Below are positions 45,791 to 54,901 of a stretch of DNA of 64,000 nt, one piece after another. The stretch spans positions 1 to 64,000 of the forward strand of contig NZ_NIZW01000030.1 of the NCBI RefSeq assembly GCF_002727185.1. Reading direction: 5' to 3'. This DNA comes from Rhodopirellula bahusiensis (GTDB taxonomy: Bacteria; Planctomycetota; Planctomycetia; Pirellulales; Pirellulaceae). The notes under the pieces are model-generated. The model saw only the letters and a list, made by a program, of their open reading frames with translations, made no database searches and was not told the DNA's origin. Made by a program: the position numbers and the translations under genes. The stretch's first letter is position 1; each line of letters opens with the position of its first letter.

Positions 45791-48700
45791 AGACGCCAAT
45801 TGGGGTTGGGATGGGGCAGTGGTCGGCGACGTTTCCGGAGGATGTGATTCGATTGCCATCAGGTTCGGCAGCGACAAGTACACGGAGTACAGCACCGGCA
45901 CGAGTAACAGGACCAGGATCGTCGCAAAAATTTCTCCGAACGCCACACTGGTCGCCATCGGGATCAGCATCTGAGCTTGGAACGAGGTTTCCAACAGGAT
46001 CGGTGTCAGCCCGCCGACCGTGGTCAGCGTCGTCAACATCACTGGCCGAAACCGTCGTTGCCCAGCCTGCAAGAGAGCTTCCTTGTCGCTGACGCCGGAC
46101 TCGCGAAGCTGATTGATGAAGTCCACCAGCACGATCGAATCGTTGATGATGATCCCCGTCAGCGCGACCAGTCCAAAGATGCTGAAGATCGTGATCGGCA
46201 GTCCCAGCAATGCGTGCCCGGCGATCGCACCGACCAAGCCAAACGGGATGATCGCCAGGATGATCAACGGTTGCATGTAAGATTTGAACTCAAACGCCAG
46301 CAACACAAACATCGCCATCAACGCGATCCCAAACCCGGCCACCATGCTTTGGAACGAATCCGCCTGCTGTTCCTGTTGGCCGCCCCAACGAACTCGCAAA
46401 CCAGGGTGCTCGGCCAACAACTCCGGCAGAAAGCCGCTCTTCAAATCGCTCACGATCTCGCGAGCGTTGCCTGTCGTTTCTTCCACGTCCGCCGAGATCG
46501 TGATGCAGCGTTGCTGGTCAATTCGTTCGATCTTGGAATAGCCACGCACCACGTTGACCTGTGCCAAATCACGCAGCGGTCGCTCGCTTCCATCGTCGCT
46601 GCGAATTCGCAAGTCATCGAAATTGGCCAGCGATTGACGATCCTCTTTCGGGTACCGCACCATCAGCTTCACCTCGTGACGCCCTCGCTGCAAACGCATC
46701 ACCTCTTGGCCGTAATAGGTTGCACGCACCGTTTCCGCCAGATCCGCCGCCTTCACTCCGGTGGCCACCGCGTTGTCTTTGACTCGCAAACGAAACTCCC
46801 ACTTGCCGGGGGAAGAGTCATCGGCAACATCAAACACGCCCGGATACGCCGCAAGCTTTTCCTTGCACCGCTCAACGGCCTCGTCCAAATGCTCAATGCC
46901 TTCGCGATTCGCCGTCAGGCGAAATTCGATCGGCGTGCCACCAGGGCCAGAAAAACTGGCGCCGAATGTCAACGAGTCGATCCCCGGTATATCACTGACC
47001 TCGTCACGCCATGCAGATGATATCTCGTCGCTCGTGTAGGACCGGAACGAAGGGTCGACCAGTTCCACTTCGACGCTGCCGAGGTGACTATTGCCGGTGG
47101 TCGACGACGACGATTGCCCGGGTGGCCCGTCACCAGTTTGCGAGCCGACGGTGATGTACGACATCTGCGCCACGCTGCCTTGATCGGACTGCATGCGATC
47201 AGCCGCTCTCCAGAACGCTGCCTCGACATCATGCACCGCTTTGGCAGTCACGGATTCAGGAGTGCCATCGGGAAACGTCACCGACGCCCGGATCGATGTG
47301 CTGTCAAGCTTGGGAAAGAAAATGAACGGCGCACGCCCCGAACTGACCAATCCGATCGCGAGAATCCAGGCCGATGCACAACCGGCCAGGAAAATCACCC
47401 GGTGGTGCATCACCCAGTGGAGTGCGGGCCGATACAGGTGAACGATTACGAACTGCATCGCCGCCGACGCGAATCGATTCAACCACATCAGCGGGTACAT
47501 CATCCACCTCACGGCATAAAACACACGCCGCATCAAATGGAAGATCACGCTGTCAACGTGCGACAAGTGACACGGCAGAATCGTCATGCACTCGATCAGC
47601 GAAACGACCAGCATCGCGATCACGACCGTCGGCAAGACGTAGATGATCTTGCCCAGCATCCCCGACACAAACAGCAGCGGCATGAACGCAATCACCGTGG
47701 TCGACACCGACGCCATCACCGAAGGGACGACTTCGACCGCACCGTCAATCGCAGCCTGCAGCGTTGACTTTCCCATTTGCCGGTGCGCGTAAATGTTTTC
47801 ACCCACCACGATCGCGTCATCGACCACAATCCCCAACGCCATCACGAACGCAAACATGGAAATCATGTTGAGCGTTTGGCCGGTCAACAGCATCCATGCG
47901 GCACTGGCAAGCAAAGAAAACGGGATCCCCATCGCGATCCAAAACGCAAGTCGCAGTTCTAGGAACGCGGCCAGCACCAGGAACACAACAATCAATCCCT
48001 GCCAGCTGTTCTTGACCAACAGATCGATCCGGCCGCGGACCTCGATCGAGCGATCACCCCAGGTTTGCAAACGAAAGCCAGGCGGCAGATTTGTGCTTTC
48101 GACATACTCGTAGACCTTGTCGACCATCCCGAGCAGGTCTTCATTCGGATTCCGCATCACCGACAGCACCAACACGGGATGCCCGTCGACTTCACTGACG
48201 GCCGTCGTGTCGGAAAATCCGTCGCGAACCGTGCACAGATCGCCGACCGTCAGCACGGCTCCGTCCGGCTGGGTGACCAGCGGATGCGAAGCAATTTCCT
48301 CCCCCGTCAATCGCCGGTTGTGACCACGCAGCAGAACTTCTTGTGACTTCGATCGGATGGTGCCACCAGGCGTGTCATTGTTCTCTCGCCGAACCGCCTC
48401 AGCGATCTGCTGGATCGTCAGCCCGTACGCTTGCAAAGCATCTTCGGATACCTCAATGTCGATCTGATAGTCCTTGTCTCCGGAAAGATTGACCTCCGAA
48501 ACGCTGGGAAGTTGCAGCAAATCCTCACGAACATCTTCGGCGACCTTTCGCAACGACAAGTGAGCCTGTTCGCTATCGTCCTTCGGTCCCAAGACGCCAA
48601 CCTTGATCACTTGCTCGCTTCGTTCGGCCAGTTTGACCTCGGGGTCTTCGGCAAGTTCCGGCATGGTCGAGATTCGGTCCACCGCCGAGCGGACGTCGTT

Positions 48701-49021
48701 CAGAATGCGATCTCGATCCGAGACGTCGGTGCGAAGTTCGATCGAAACCGAACCAACGCCTTCGGATGCCGTTGAGGTGACCTTTTGAATGCCGGAAACC
48801 GACCGGACCGATTCTTCGATCTTTTGACAGATCCCTTCCTCGACTTCCTCCGGTGCAGCACCAGGGTAGGCCACCGACACGGAGATCACGTCGGTCTCGA
48901 ATTCAGGAAATGTCTCGCGGTTCAACGTTTGAAAGCAAACCGCGCCCACCAACATCACAGCGATCATCACGATGTTCATGGCTGGGCCATTGGAGATCGC
49001 CCACTGAATGAATGACTTCAT
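45788..49021 (-). CDS. RND efflux transporter permease (AcrB/HAE-1-like)
   Basis: A 1077-residue inner-membrane proton-driven pump with the doubled RND layout. There is one helix at the N-terminus (GPAMNIVMIAVMLVGAVCFQ) and a large periplasmic loop. Next comes a six-helix block with the acidic proton-relay stretch MALGIVVDDAIVVGEN (two Asp near 400-410), then a second loop and helix block (ALTGIIINDSIVLVDF). The substrate may be a lipophile, drug or metal; the sequence does not show which. It overlaps the adaptor gene by four bases (ATGA), so both are translated together, under the divergent TetR-type regulator. Confidence 0.93.
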   Translation of the reverse strand: MKSFIQWAISNGPAMNIVMIAVMLVGAVCFQTLNRETFPEFETDVISVSVAYPGAAPEEVEEGICQKIEESVRSVSGIQKVTSTASEGVGSVSIELRTDVSDRDRILNDVRSAVDRISTMPELAEDPEVKLAERSEQVIKVGVLGPKDDSEQAHLSLRKVAEDVREDLLQLPSVSEVNLSGDKDYQIDIEVSEDALQAYGLTIQQIAEAVRRENNDTPGGTIRSKSQEVLLRGHNRRLTGEEIASHPLVTQPDGAVLTVGDLCTVRDGFSDTTAVSEVDGHPVLVLSVMRNPNEDLLGMVDKVYEYVESTNLPPGFRLQTWGDRSIEVRGRIDLLVKNSWQGLIVVFLVLAAFLELRLAFWIAMGIPFSLLASAAWMLLTGQTLNMISMFAFVMALGIVVDDAIVVGENIYAHRQMGKSTLQAAIDGAVEVVPSVMASVSTTVIAFMPLLFVSGMLGKIIYVLPTVVIAMLVVSLIECMTILPCHLSHVDSVIFHLMRRVFYAVRWMMYPLMWLNRFASAAMQFVIVHLYRPALHWVMHHRVIFLAGCASAWILAIGLVSSGRAPFIFFPKLDSTSIRASVTFPDGTPESVTAKAVHDVEAAFWRAADRMQSDQGSVAQMSYITVGSQTGDGPPGQSSSSTTGNSHLGSVEVELVDPSFRSYTSDEISSAWRDEVSDIPGIDSLTFGASFSGPGGTPIEFRLTANREGIEHLDEAVERCKEKLAAYPGVFDVADDSSPGKWEFRLRVKDNAVATGVKAADLAETVRATYYGQEVMRLQRGRHEVKLMVRYPKEDRQSLANFDDLRIRSDDGSERPLRDLAQVNVVRGYSKIERIDQQRCITISADVEETTGNAREIVSDLKSGFLPELLAEHPGLRVRWGGQQEQQADSFQSMVAGFGIALMAMFVLLAFEFKSYMQPLIILAIIPFGLVGAIAGHALLGLPITIFSIFGLVALTGIIINDSIVLVDFINQLRESGVSDKEALLQAGQRRFRPVMLTTLTTVGGLTPILLETSFQAQMLIPMATSVAFGEIFATILVLLLVPVLYSVYLSLPNLMAIESHPPETSPTTAPSQPQLAS

Positions 49022-50640
49022 CGCGAGCCTCCGTGGTTGACGGCGATCCCCTCGACCGGCGATGCCAGCGGTGAGACAACGACACGGTCACCGGCCCGCA
49101 ACGATTCGCTCTCGTAGACAATCACTTGATCGTCCTTCGATTGGGCAACACGGACGTTGACACGTTTCAGCGTGCCTTGCTGTTGAATCCCCTGTTTCTC
49201 CGTGTCGTCGGTCGATTCTGTCGTTTGTTCGCTGAAACTCGTGGGCTTCACCTGAGTGTCCGCGGACGAAACCTCCGCCGGGGCGACTTTCCAAACCTGG
49301 CTGCCTGGGTAGAGGGCCGTTTCAGGCAGTTCGAGTAGTTTGTTTTGCGGTTTGGCGTGAATCTCAAGCTCGACGAACATCCCCGTCATCAACGAGATTC
49401 TCGAGTCATGTCTCGCCCCCGTGATCGTTTGCGATTGACCTTCGGGGTCGTGAACATAGACACGGCACGCCACCATGCGTGTCAAACGATCCACTTCGGC
49501 TCCGTCGAAGTATCGGAGGCTGCCCTTCCATGAGTATTCACTTCCGTCGACATCAAATTTGACCGTGACGGGTGTTTCCGGAATGCGATAGATGTCAGCA
49601 TCGGATTGCGACTTCACCTCGCTTGGGTCAGCCGTGCTTGAATCGGCGGTTTGATTTGGGTTGCTGCCCCACAACCAGTTCATCTGTCGCATGTTCAGGC
49701 TGCAGCGGATTTCCATGGTCGACACGTCCTGCACAGTGGCAACGGTCGCGCCTTGTTGCAAATAGACCCCTTCTTCGGCAGGTTCCTGAGTGATGATGCC
49801 AGCGATCGGTGCGCGGACGGTGCATCGTTCCTGGTCAACGATCGCACGTTCCAGTTGCACCTGCGACAAGTCCCTGGCGCTCTGCAATCGAGTTCGCGTG
49901 GCTCGTGCAACTTTGAGATTGTCCGTTTCCGTTTCCAAACTGTTGTCGGCTTGCAATTCCAACAAACGAGTTGCGTCGACTTCGGACGTGGACGCAGCGT
50001 TGCGCTCGCTCAATTGCCTCATGCGATCCGTTTCTCGCCGGCGAATCTGCAACGTCTGTTTCGCCATCTCGATTTGCCGTTCCCGCGATGCGATATCGAG
50101 ATCCAACTCCACCAAGCTCGCTTCGGCTTGCTTCAGTTGCTCTCGGATGCGACGAACTTCCAAGTCGTATTCCTTGGCATCGATCTGAACCAGCATCTCT
50201 CCCTTGGCAACGTATCGACCGATCCGACAATTCTCGGATCGGGATTCCACTCGTCCAGAAACCTCGACAGGGACTTCGAGTCGCTTGAACGGGATGACAA
50301 CGCCATCGACCGCGAAGTCAATCCCATCATCGCTAGGTTTCACGATGGCGGTCTCGACGACAGGAATCACCGCCTTGCGTACTTGGGGAACGGGCACCGC
50401 ACGAGTCGCGTTCATGTAGACGAACAACGCGATGCTGCCGCCCAAGATGGCGATCGAAACAAACGAATTGACTACGACCGGGATGATCCGCCCCGCGATC
50501 CCGCCACCCGATTTGGTTTGCGTAGGATTCGTGACGTCTTGGTCTCCAAGATCGGACTGAACGGCAGTCGGTTTGTCCTGCGAAGCGGGCAAAGCAGGCG
50601 GGTTCTCGGTCCTCAGGCTCGGGTCTTGCATTTTCGGCAT
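49018..50640 (-). CDS. RND efflux periplasmic adaptor (membrane fusion protein)
   Basis: A 540-residue HlyD/AcrA-like adaptor linking the RND pump to an outer-membrane channel. An unusually long N-terminus (about 55 residues) precedes a membrane anchor (IIPVVVNSFVSIAILGGSIA). A split biotinyl-lipoyl domain follows (VPVEVSGRVESRS, then APIAGIITQEPAEEGVYLQ), around a coiled-coil hairpin (LKQAEASLVELDLDIASRER; about 160-260). The beta-barrel and membrane-proximal parts come last. No outer-membrane TolC-type gene lies alongside, so the channel must be elsewhere. The start at 50640 is 54 bases from the nearest operator palindrome. Confidence 0.92.
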   Translation of the reverse strand: MPKMQDPSLRTENPPALPASQDKPTAVQSDLGDQDVTNPTQTKSGGGIAGRIIPVVVNSFVSIAILGGSIALFVYMNATRAVPVPQVRKAVIPVVETAIVKPSDDGIDFAVDGVVIPFKRLEVPVEVSGRVESRSENCRIGRYVAKGEMLVQIDAKEYDLEVRRIREQLKQAEASLVELDLDIASRERQIEMAKQTLQIRRRETDRMRQLSERNAASTSEVDATRLLELQADNSLETETDNLKVARATRTRLQSARDLSQVQLERAIVDQERCTVRAPIAGIITQEPAEEGVYLQQGATVATVQDVSTMEIRCSLNMRQMNWLWGSNPNQTADSSTADPSEVKSQSDADIYRIPETPVTVKFDVDGSEYSWKGSLRYFDGAEVDRLTRMVACRVYVHDPEGQSQTITGARHDSRISLMTGMFVELEIHAKPQNKLLELPETALYPGSQVWKVAPAEVSSADTQVKPTSFSEQTTESTDDTEKQGIQQQGTLKRVNVRVAQSKDDQVIVYESESLRAGDRVVVSPLASPVEGIAVNHGGSR

Positions 50641-50693
50641 GAAACTTTCCTGGGTCGAGGCCTTGGAGGATCGTGCCGGTCAAACCGACGTGT

Positions 50694-50750
50694 TTAATAC
50701 GTTCGTATTAAAACACTACTCCGGTTCTTTTTTTCATACAAGCGTATTAA
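50694..50750. promoter_or_regulatory. Two operator palindromes between RND genes and TetR gene
   Basis: TTAATACG-TT-CGTATTAA at 50694-50711 is a perfect 8+8 palindrome, and TTCATACA-AG-CGTATTAA at 50733-50750 matches it except for two left-arm bases. They lie 39 bases apart between the divergent adaptor and TetR genes. The second ends 19 bases before the regulator start, so both promoters are probably repressed by the TetR-type protein. Confidence 0.75.
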
Positions 50751-50769
50751 AATGGAGTTTGCCTGAAAA

Positions 50770-51411
50770 ATGGCATGTCGCCCTACCACAGCAGAATCTC
50801 ACGTGACCACCAGCGAACGTCTCATCGAAGCCGCCACCGCCGAATTTGCCGACAAGGGGCTGAAGGATGCCAATCTGCGTGACATCTGTGCCTTGGCGGA
50901 CGTCAACTTGAACGCGGTCCGCTACCACTTCGGCGGAAAAGAAGCGTTATACGTCGCAGCGGTGAAGCACGCCCATCGTTCTGTGATGGGTGACATTCGA
51001 CCTCCATCGGACGAGTCAACGTCACCGGAAGATCGGTTGCGCGAGATCATCTCAATGCTGTTGAACTTGGCACTTGGTCAACAAAGACCGCTGACAGCGG
51101 AACACAAATTGATGCATCGGGAGTTTTCCGATCCCACTGAAGCGACGGTGCAAGTCGCTCGGGCATTCGCCAAGCCGATGTTCATGGCGCTCCGATCCGC
51201 GATCAGCGAAATGCTTCCGGCGGATACTTCGGCCATCGAACGCAACATGCTGACGACCAGCGTGATCGGGCAATGCATGCACTTCAAATTCGGTCGCCAG
51301 ATCGACGAGCTGATCATTCCGAAAAGCGAATTTCGCAAGTTCACGATGAAGCGATTGACCGACCACATCTACCGAGTCACGCTAGCAGCGATCCGTGACT
51401 ATTCCGCCTGA
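50770..51411 (+). CDS. TetR/AcrR-family regulator with DUF1956 C-terminus
   Basis: A 213-residue regulator from the ATG at 50770. The N-terminal helix-turn-helix is ERLIEAATAEFADKGLKD followed by LRDICALADVNLNAVRYHFG, with the family-typical GGKEALYVA. The C-terminal domain fits the CecR/DUF1956 type (HRSVMGDI, MLTTSVIGQCMHFKFGR). It is divergent to the RND pump and its adaptor, with two palindromes between, so it most likely represses the pump and itself, and is released by a pump substrate. Not closely related to the other two TetR genes in the window. Confidence 0.9.
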   Translation: MACRPTTAESHVTTSERLIEAATAEFADKGLKDANLRDICALADVNLNAVRYHFGGKEALYVAAVKHAHRSVMGDIRPPSDESTSPEDRLREIISMLLNLALGQQRPLTAEHKLMHREFSDPTEATVQVARAFAKPMFMALRSAISEMLPADTSAIERNMLTTSVIGQCMHFKFGRQIDELIIPKSEFRKFTMKRLTDHIYRVTLAAIRDYSA

Positions 51412-51463
51412 TTGGCGAAAGACGAAAGCGTAGTCTCTCGTTTGATTGATCGCGAACGATCGT

Positions 51464-52489
51464 TCAATCGGAGTCTCCTTGGCGAACGATCAGCAGCAAT
51501 TCATCCAAGTCAGTGATTAGGTCTCGCATCGTTTGATAGCGACTCGCCGTTTGTTTGGCGATCGCTTTCAAAACGATTTGATCGGCTTCCTTGGGGATCT
51601 GTTGCTTGGGGGAGCGTTCGCTTGGCGGAGTTGGCTGACGCATGCAGATGTTGTCAAACGTTTCCTCTTGGTCTTTGCCTCGAAATGGCTCCGCGATCGC
51701 CATCGCTTCGTACAAACACACTCCCGTCGAAAACACATCGCTTCGTTCGTCGATGTCTCGGTTGGAAATCTGTTCAGGCGACATGTAGGTCGGTGTTCCA
51801 AGCAACTGATTCGCGGGCGTCAAGGTCGGCATCTTCTCGTACTCCGCTTGATGGTTGACTGCCTTCGGTTCATCAGCCTGCTCATCCTCGACCACCCTTC
51901 GTCGCACCGGTGACGTCATGTACCGGCCATCATCCATCACCGATTCGCCCCAAACCTTGGCCGCCCCCCAGTCCAACAGAGTGACTTCACCAAAGTTGCC
52001 CACCCAAATGTTTTCCGGTTTGACATCGCGGTGGATTACACCCGATGCGTGTGCAAACACCAAGGTTTGGCAGGTGTCCCGGATGATTTCGATTCGCCGA
52101 TGCAGCGGGAACGCCGCGGTCACCTTCTCGTCACCTTTTGCGAATTGTCGTAACACGGAGAAGAAATTCTCTCCGGAAATTCGCTTCATCACGTAGTAGA
52201 TTCCGAACTCTTCGTCTTCGCCAATCTCGTGCACCGGGACCGTCCCCGGGTGTTCCAATTGTGCCGTCACCCGTGCTTCACGGAGCAGACGACGGCGATA
52301 CCCACGGTCCAGCCGATACTCCGGCAGCAGCATCTTGATCACTACGGTCCGCCCAACGATTTGGTCGTGGGCCACATACAACACTCCGTTGCCACCACGA
52401 GCCATCTCGGTCAGATCGCTGTATTTGGCCAACCCCTGCGGTCGCGGAGAAGGAAGCTGGATGTCGGTGCTGGAAAGTGAAAGCATCAT
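51464..52489 (-). CDS. Cytoplasmic Ser/Thr protein kinase
   Basis: A 341-residue protein consisting of a kinase domain only, without a membrane segment. The glycine loop is ARGGNGVLYVAH (about 30-41), the ATP-binding Lys is at 52 (VVIKMLL), and the catalytic HRDVKPEN is at 153-160. The magnesium-binding DFG appears as D-W-G at 173-175 (LLDWGAAK), a substitution also seen in some planctomycete kinases, and the Asp is kept. An insert rich in charged residues (RRRVVEDEQADEPKA) precedes GTPTYMSPEQ. It overlaps the preceding gene by four bases and is probably one operon with it. Confidence 0.9.
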   Translation of the reverse strand: MMLSLSSTDIQLPSPRPQGLAKYSDLTEMARGGNGVLYVAHDQIVGRTVVIKMLLPEYRLDRGYRRRLLREARVTAQLEHPGTVPVHEIGEDEEFGIYYVMKRISGENFFSVLRQFAKGDEKVTAAFPLHRRIEIIRDTCQTLVFAHASGVIHRDVKPENIWVGNFGEVTLLDWGAAKVWGESVMDDGRYMTSPVRRRVVEDEQADEPKAVNHQAEYEKMPTLTPANQLLGTPTYMSPEQISNRDIDERSDVFSTGVCLYEAMAIAEPFRGKDQEETFDNICMRQPTPPSERSPKQQIPKEADQIVLKAIAKQTASRYQTMRDLITDLDELLLIVRQGDSD

Positions 52490-53367
52490 TCGTCATCGTA
52501 GCCTGCTTGAAGGTACAGTCGGGCAGCTTCTTGAGAGGGTCGGTCCCATCCAAGTTCTTGTAGCAGATCGCGTCTTTTCTTGAGGTACCATTTCGGTTCG
52601 ATCGCGTTCCGGTTGGCCTCCAACAATTCGAGTGCTCGCCCCTTCTTGCCGGATCGCCGAAACATTCGGTCTTGCAACAAAATGAATTCGCGACGGTCGC
52701 CATTAGTCTGCTCCGACAGTCGCTGAAAAATGGCCTGCAATTCCGATTCGTATCTCTCCGGATCAGATATCGGCCAAGCCTCTCGAACCTCAGGCAATTC
52801 ACGATACGCGAGCGCTCGACCGAGCCGATAACGCGTGTACGCGAGCACCCAATCCACCGAAGTCTCCAGCGATCGCTCATCCGACGACAATTGTTCAACC
52901 AGCTCCGCTTCCAATCGGCTGGCAAGCTTGATGGTTGTTTTCAGGTGCTCTTTGCGTTCGTCGTCTGTATCGACCGACACCAAGCGTTCCTGCAAGGCAA
53001 CCATAGATCGCCAAGCGTCTACATCGACCGACTTGGGTCGTTCCAAATTCTTCAGCAACGGCTCCTCGACCAACCTCGATTCGTCTGGAGCACCCACCGG
53101 TGCGGATGGCATTTTTCCTGGTTCCCAACGGCGGAGCCACGCTTGCCTGGCCTCGTACTCCAGACGTTCGTCCTTCGACTCTGCCTTATCAACCTTCGCT
53201 GCAATTGCCACCAACTGTTCGCTTCGCCAACGTTTGGCATCGATCAAGTTTGGCTCGTCCGCGACGGAACGAACCGTCAACGACAACAGAAGCATCAACG
53301 CAAGGCATGCACGCACGGGAAAACCTGAGCGACCTGAAAATCGTAGTTTGAAGAGGCATTCAATCAT
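52486..53367 (-). CDS. Exported helical protein of unknown function, operon with kinase
   Basis: A 293-residue protein from the ATG at 53367; the longer frame upstream lacks coding character. The N-terminus has a hydrophobic signal or anchor (VRACLALMLLLSLTVRSVAD). The rest is strongly helical and charged, with TPR-like stretches (LLQDRMFRRSGKKGRALELL, then KRRDLLQELGWDRPSQEAAR) and no catalytic motif. Its stop overlaps the start of the kinase gene by four bases, which suggests that the two are made together and that this may be a partner, substrate or sensor of the kinase. Confidence 0.75.
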   Translation of the reverse strand: MIECLFKLRFSGRSGFPVRACLALMLLLSLTVRSVADEPNLIDAKRWRSEQLVAIAAKVDKAESKDERLEYEARQAWLRRWEPGKMPSAPVGAPDESRLVEEPLLKNLERPKSVDVDAWRSMVALQERLVSVDTDDERKEHLKTTIKLASRLEAELVEQLSSDERSLETSVDWVLAYTRYRLGRALAYRELPEVREAWPISDPERYESELQAIFQRLSEQTNGDRREFILLQDRMFRRSGKKGRALELLEANRNAIEPKWYLKKRRDLLQELGWDRPSQEAARLYLQAGYDDE

Positions 53368-53456
53368 ATTGATCTCATTGTACCGGGAGCCGGAAGCGAT
53401 GGAGACCCACGCAACTGTTGAGACACGCGAGCTGCCAGTTCGCTGTGTTGCTCTGT

Positions 53457-53957
53457 TCAGGTTTCGACATTTCTCGTCTGAAACGCTGGCTTGGCGGGTG
53501 GGGCATCGGAGACGTGGCGAGACCAATCGATTAGCTTCGCTTGGTCTCTCGGGTTGCCCCGACTTTTGATGCGTTGACGCCGCACTTCGTCATCACAGGT
53601 GAGAAACCAAATAGTTGGCTCCACGCCAAAACGCTCGAAGATCTGTTTGGGCCAACTGGAATCACCGAGCTCACGAGTGAACGGCCCCACGACCACGACG
53701 CTGATGTGATCCAAGTTGTCGCTGGCCGTCTGATACAGGCATTCATAAACAGCGTTGCGAAAAAGTCGCTTGTATTCCGGACTGTCGCGGTCAGTCGGTT
53801 CCAATCCAGCAGCGGCCAGTCCGGCTCGAACAACCGGTTCCGTGACAGTATCACTGTCCAGCAGGACTCCGGACAACTTGCTCGCCAATTCTCTGCCGAA
53901 GGTGGTCTTACCAACCCCGGCCGCCCCGGTAACGATGTGAAGTGGATGCTTGGTCAT
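53457..53957 (-). CDS. P-loop kinase-like ATPase (shikimate/gluconate-kinase fold)
   Basis: A 166-residue protein from the ATG at 53957. The Walker A motif GAAGVGKTTFG is at about residues 11-21, followed by the LLDSDTVTEPVV region that corresponds to the substrate-binding D-x-D of small-molecule kinases. VVVVGPFTREL is near 87-97, and an R-rich lid (DEVRRQRIKSRGNPRD) near 122-137. It resembles nucleotide- or sugar-kinase-like AAA proteins of unknown substrate. The 90-base gap to the upstream side of the kinase operon does not show a link. Function beyond ATP-dependent phosphotransfer is open. Confidence 0.8.
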   Translation of the reverse strand: MTKHPLHIVTGAAGVGKTTFGRELASKLSGVLLDSDTVTEPVVRAGLAAAGLEPTDRDSPEYKRLFRNAVYECLYQTASDNLDHISVVVVGPFTRELGDSSWPKQIFERFGVEPTIWFLTCDDEVRRQRIKSRGNPRDQAKLIDWSRHVSDAPPAKPAFQTRNVET

Positions 53958-54205
53958 GCTTGGTTCATCGAGAGGATCTCGGACATTGAGTGTCACTCGG
54001 TAGATTTTGCCCAACATCAACGTAGTGGGCGTGTGACGAATTCGGCAACTGCACCACGCACTGCATCTCACTTTCGTGCAAATTGCCATGCCTTGAACTT
54101 TGCCGCATCAAGTGAGACGATCGCCCCCAAACCCCACCATCTTTTCTCGATCAGATACCGATTTGCGATCGCAAGCCGCGACTCATCCCATCAAGAAATC
54201 CACGC

Positions 54206-54700
54206 ATGAGTGAACTCTATCGCTACGAAAGTCGACAGCGTTGGACGTCGATGACGTTGGTGCTGAACATGGTCGTTTTGTTAGTGTTGTACTTCGCCGC
54301 AAGTCATCTCATTGCCCCGTCCGAGGAGCGTGAGCAACTTTTCTTTTGGGCCAGAATCATCGGTGGATTGGTTGAGCTTTGCTTGCTACTCGCCGCCATC
54401 TATTTTTGGATCCAAAATGGAAACTTCCGTATGGTGGTGGACTCGGAACGTTTTGAGATTTCCGACCCACTCTCTGAGTCCGCCTCGTTCTCGATTCCGT
54501 TGAACGAGATTGTCGCAATCGACCAGACTCATCAAAAGCAATCCAATTCCAATTCGATCGTGTCGCACACCACATCCGGCGAACGGATGCGACTCACGCA
54601 AACGTACCACTACAACCGAACCAAGCTTTACGCCGCGCTGGCGAAGGCCAATCCAGACATTCGCTTGCCCAAAAATGCAAGGCGATTCAAGCAAGTCTGA
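54206..54700 (+). CDS. Two-helix membrane protein with PH-like C-terminus
   Basis: A 164-residue protein. Two hydrophobic segments near the N-terminus (MTLVLNMVVLLVLYFAASHL and IIGGLVELCLLLAAIYFWI) are followed by a beta-rich soluble part. Segments such as FRMVVDSERFEISDPLSESA and FSIPLNEIVAIDQTHQ resemble bacterial PH-like (DUF304/YcxB-like) modules. The latter often sit behind two membrane helices, as here. No catalytic residues. It starts 248 bases from the small P-loop gene on the opposite strand and is the first plus-strand gene after the kinases. Confidence 0.72.
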   Translation: MSELYRYESRQRWTSMTLVLNMVVLLVLYFAASHLIAPSEEREQLFFWARIIGGLVELCLLLAAIYFWIQNGNFRMVVDSERFEISDPLSESASFSIPLNEIVAIDQTHQKQSNSNSIVSHTTSGERMRLTQTYHYNRTKLYAALAKANPDIRLPKNARRFKQV

Positions 54701-54901
54701 GTATCCAGCCGCGTCAGCAAGAATCGGGTTCGGTCCATAGCGGCGCGCCTTGAAACTCGAACGTGCTGATATGCACAGGTAGCCAAGTGAAATCTCGCAC
54801 GAACGAGTGCGACCTTGGATGGTCCAGCGATTGCGACTTGTCCCGATCGTTCGCGTGCCGCCGAGGCACGAAACCGTGACCTTGCCGACCATGATGCAAC
54901 C

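Noticed and set aside
45977-47020. A 347-residue plus-strand frame opposite the RND gene
   Set aside because: It is rich in Arg, His and Gln as expected for an antisense shadow and has no motif.
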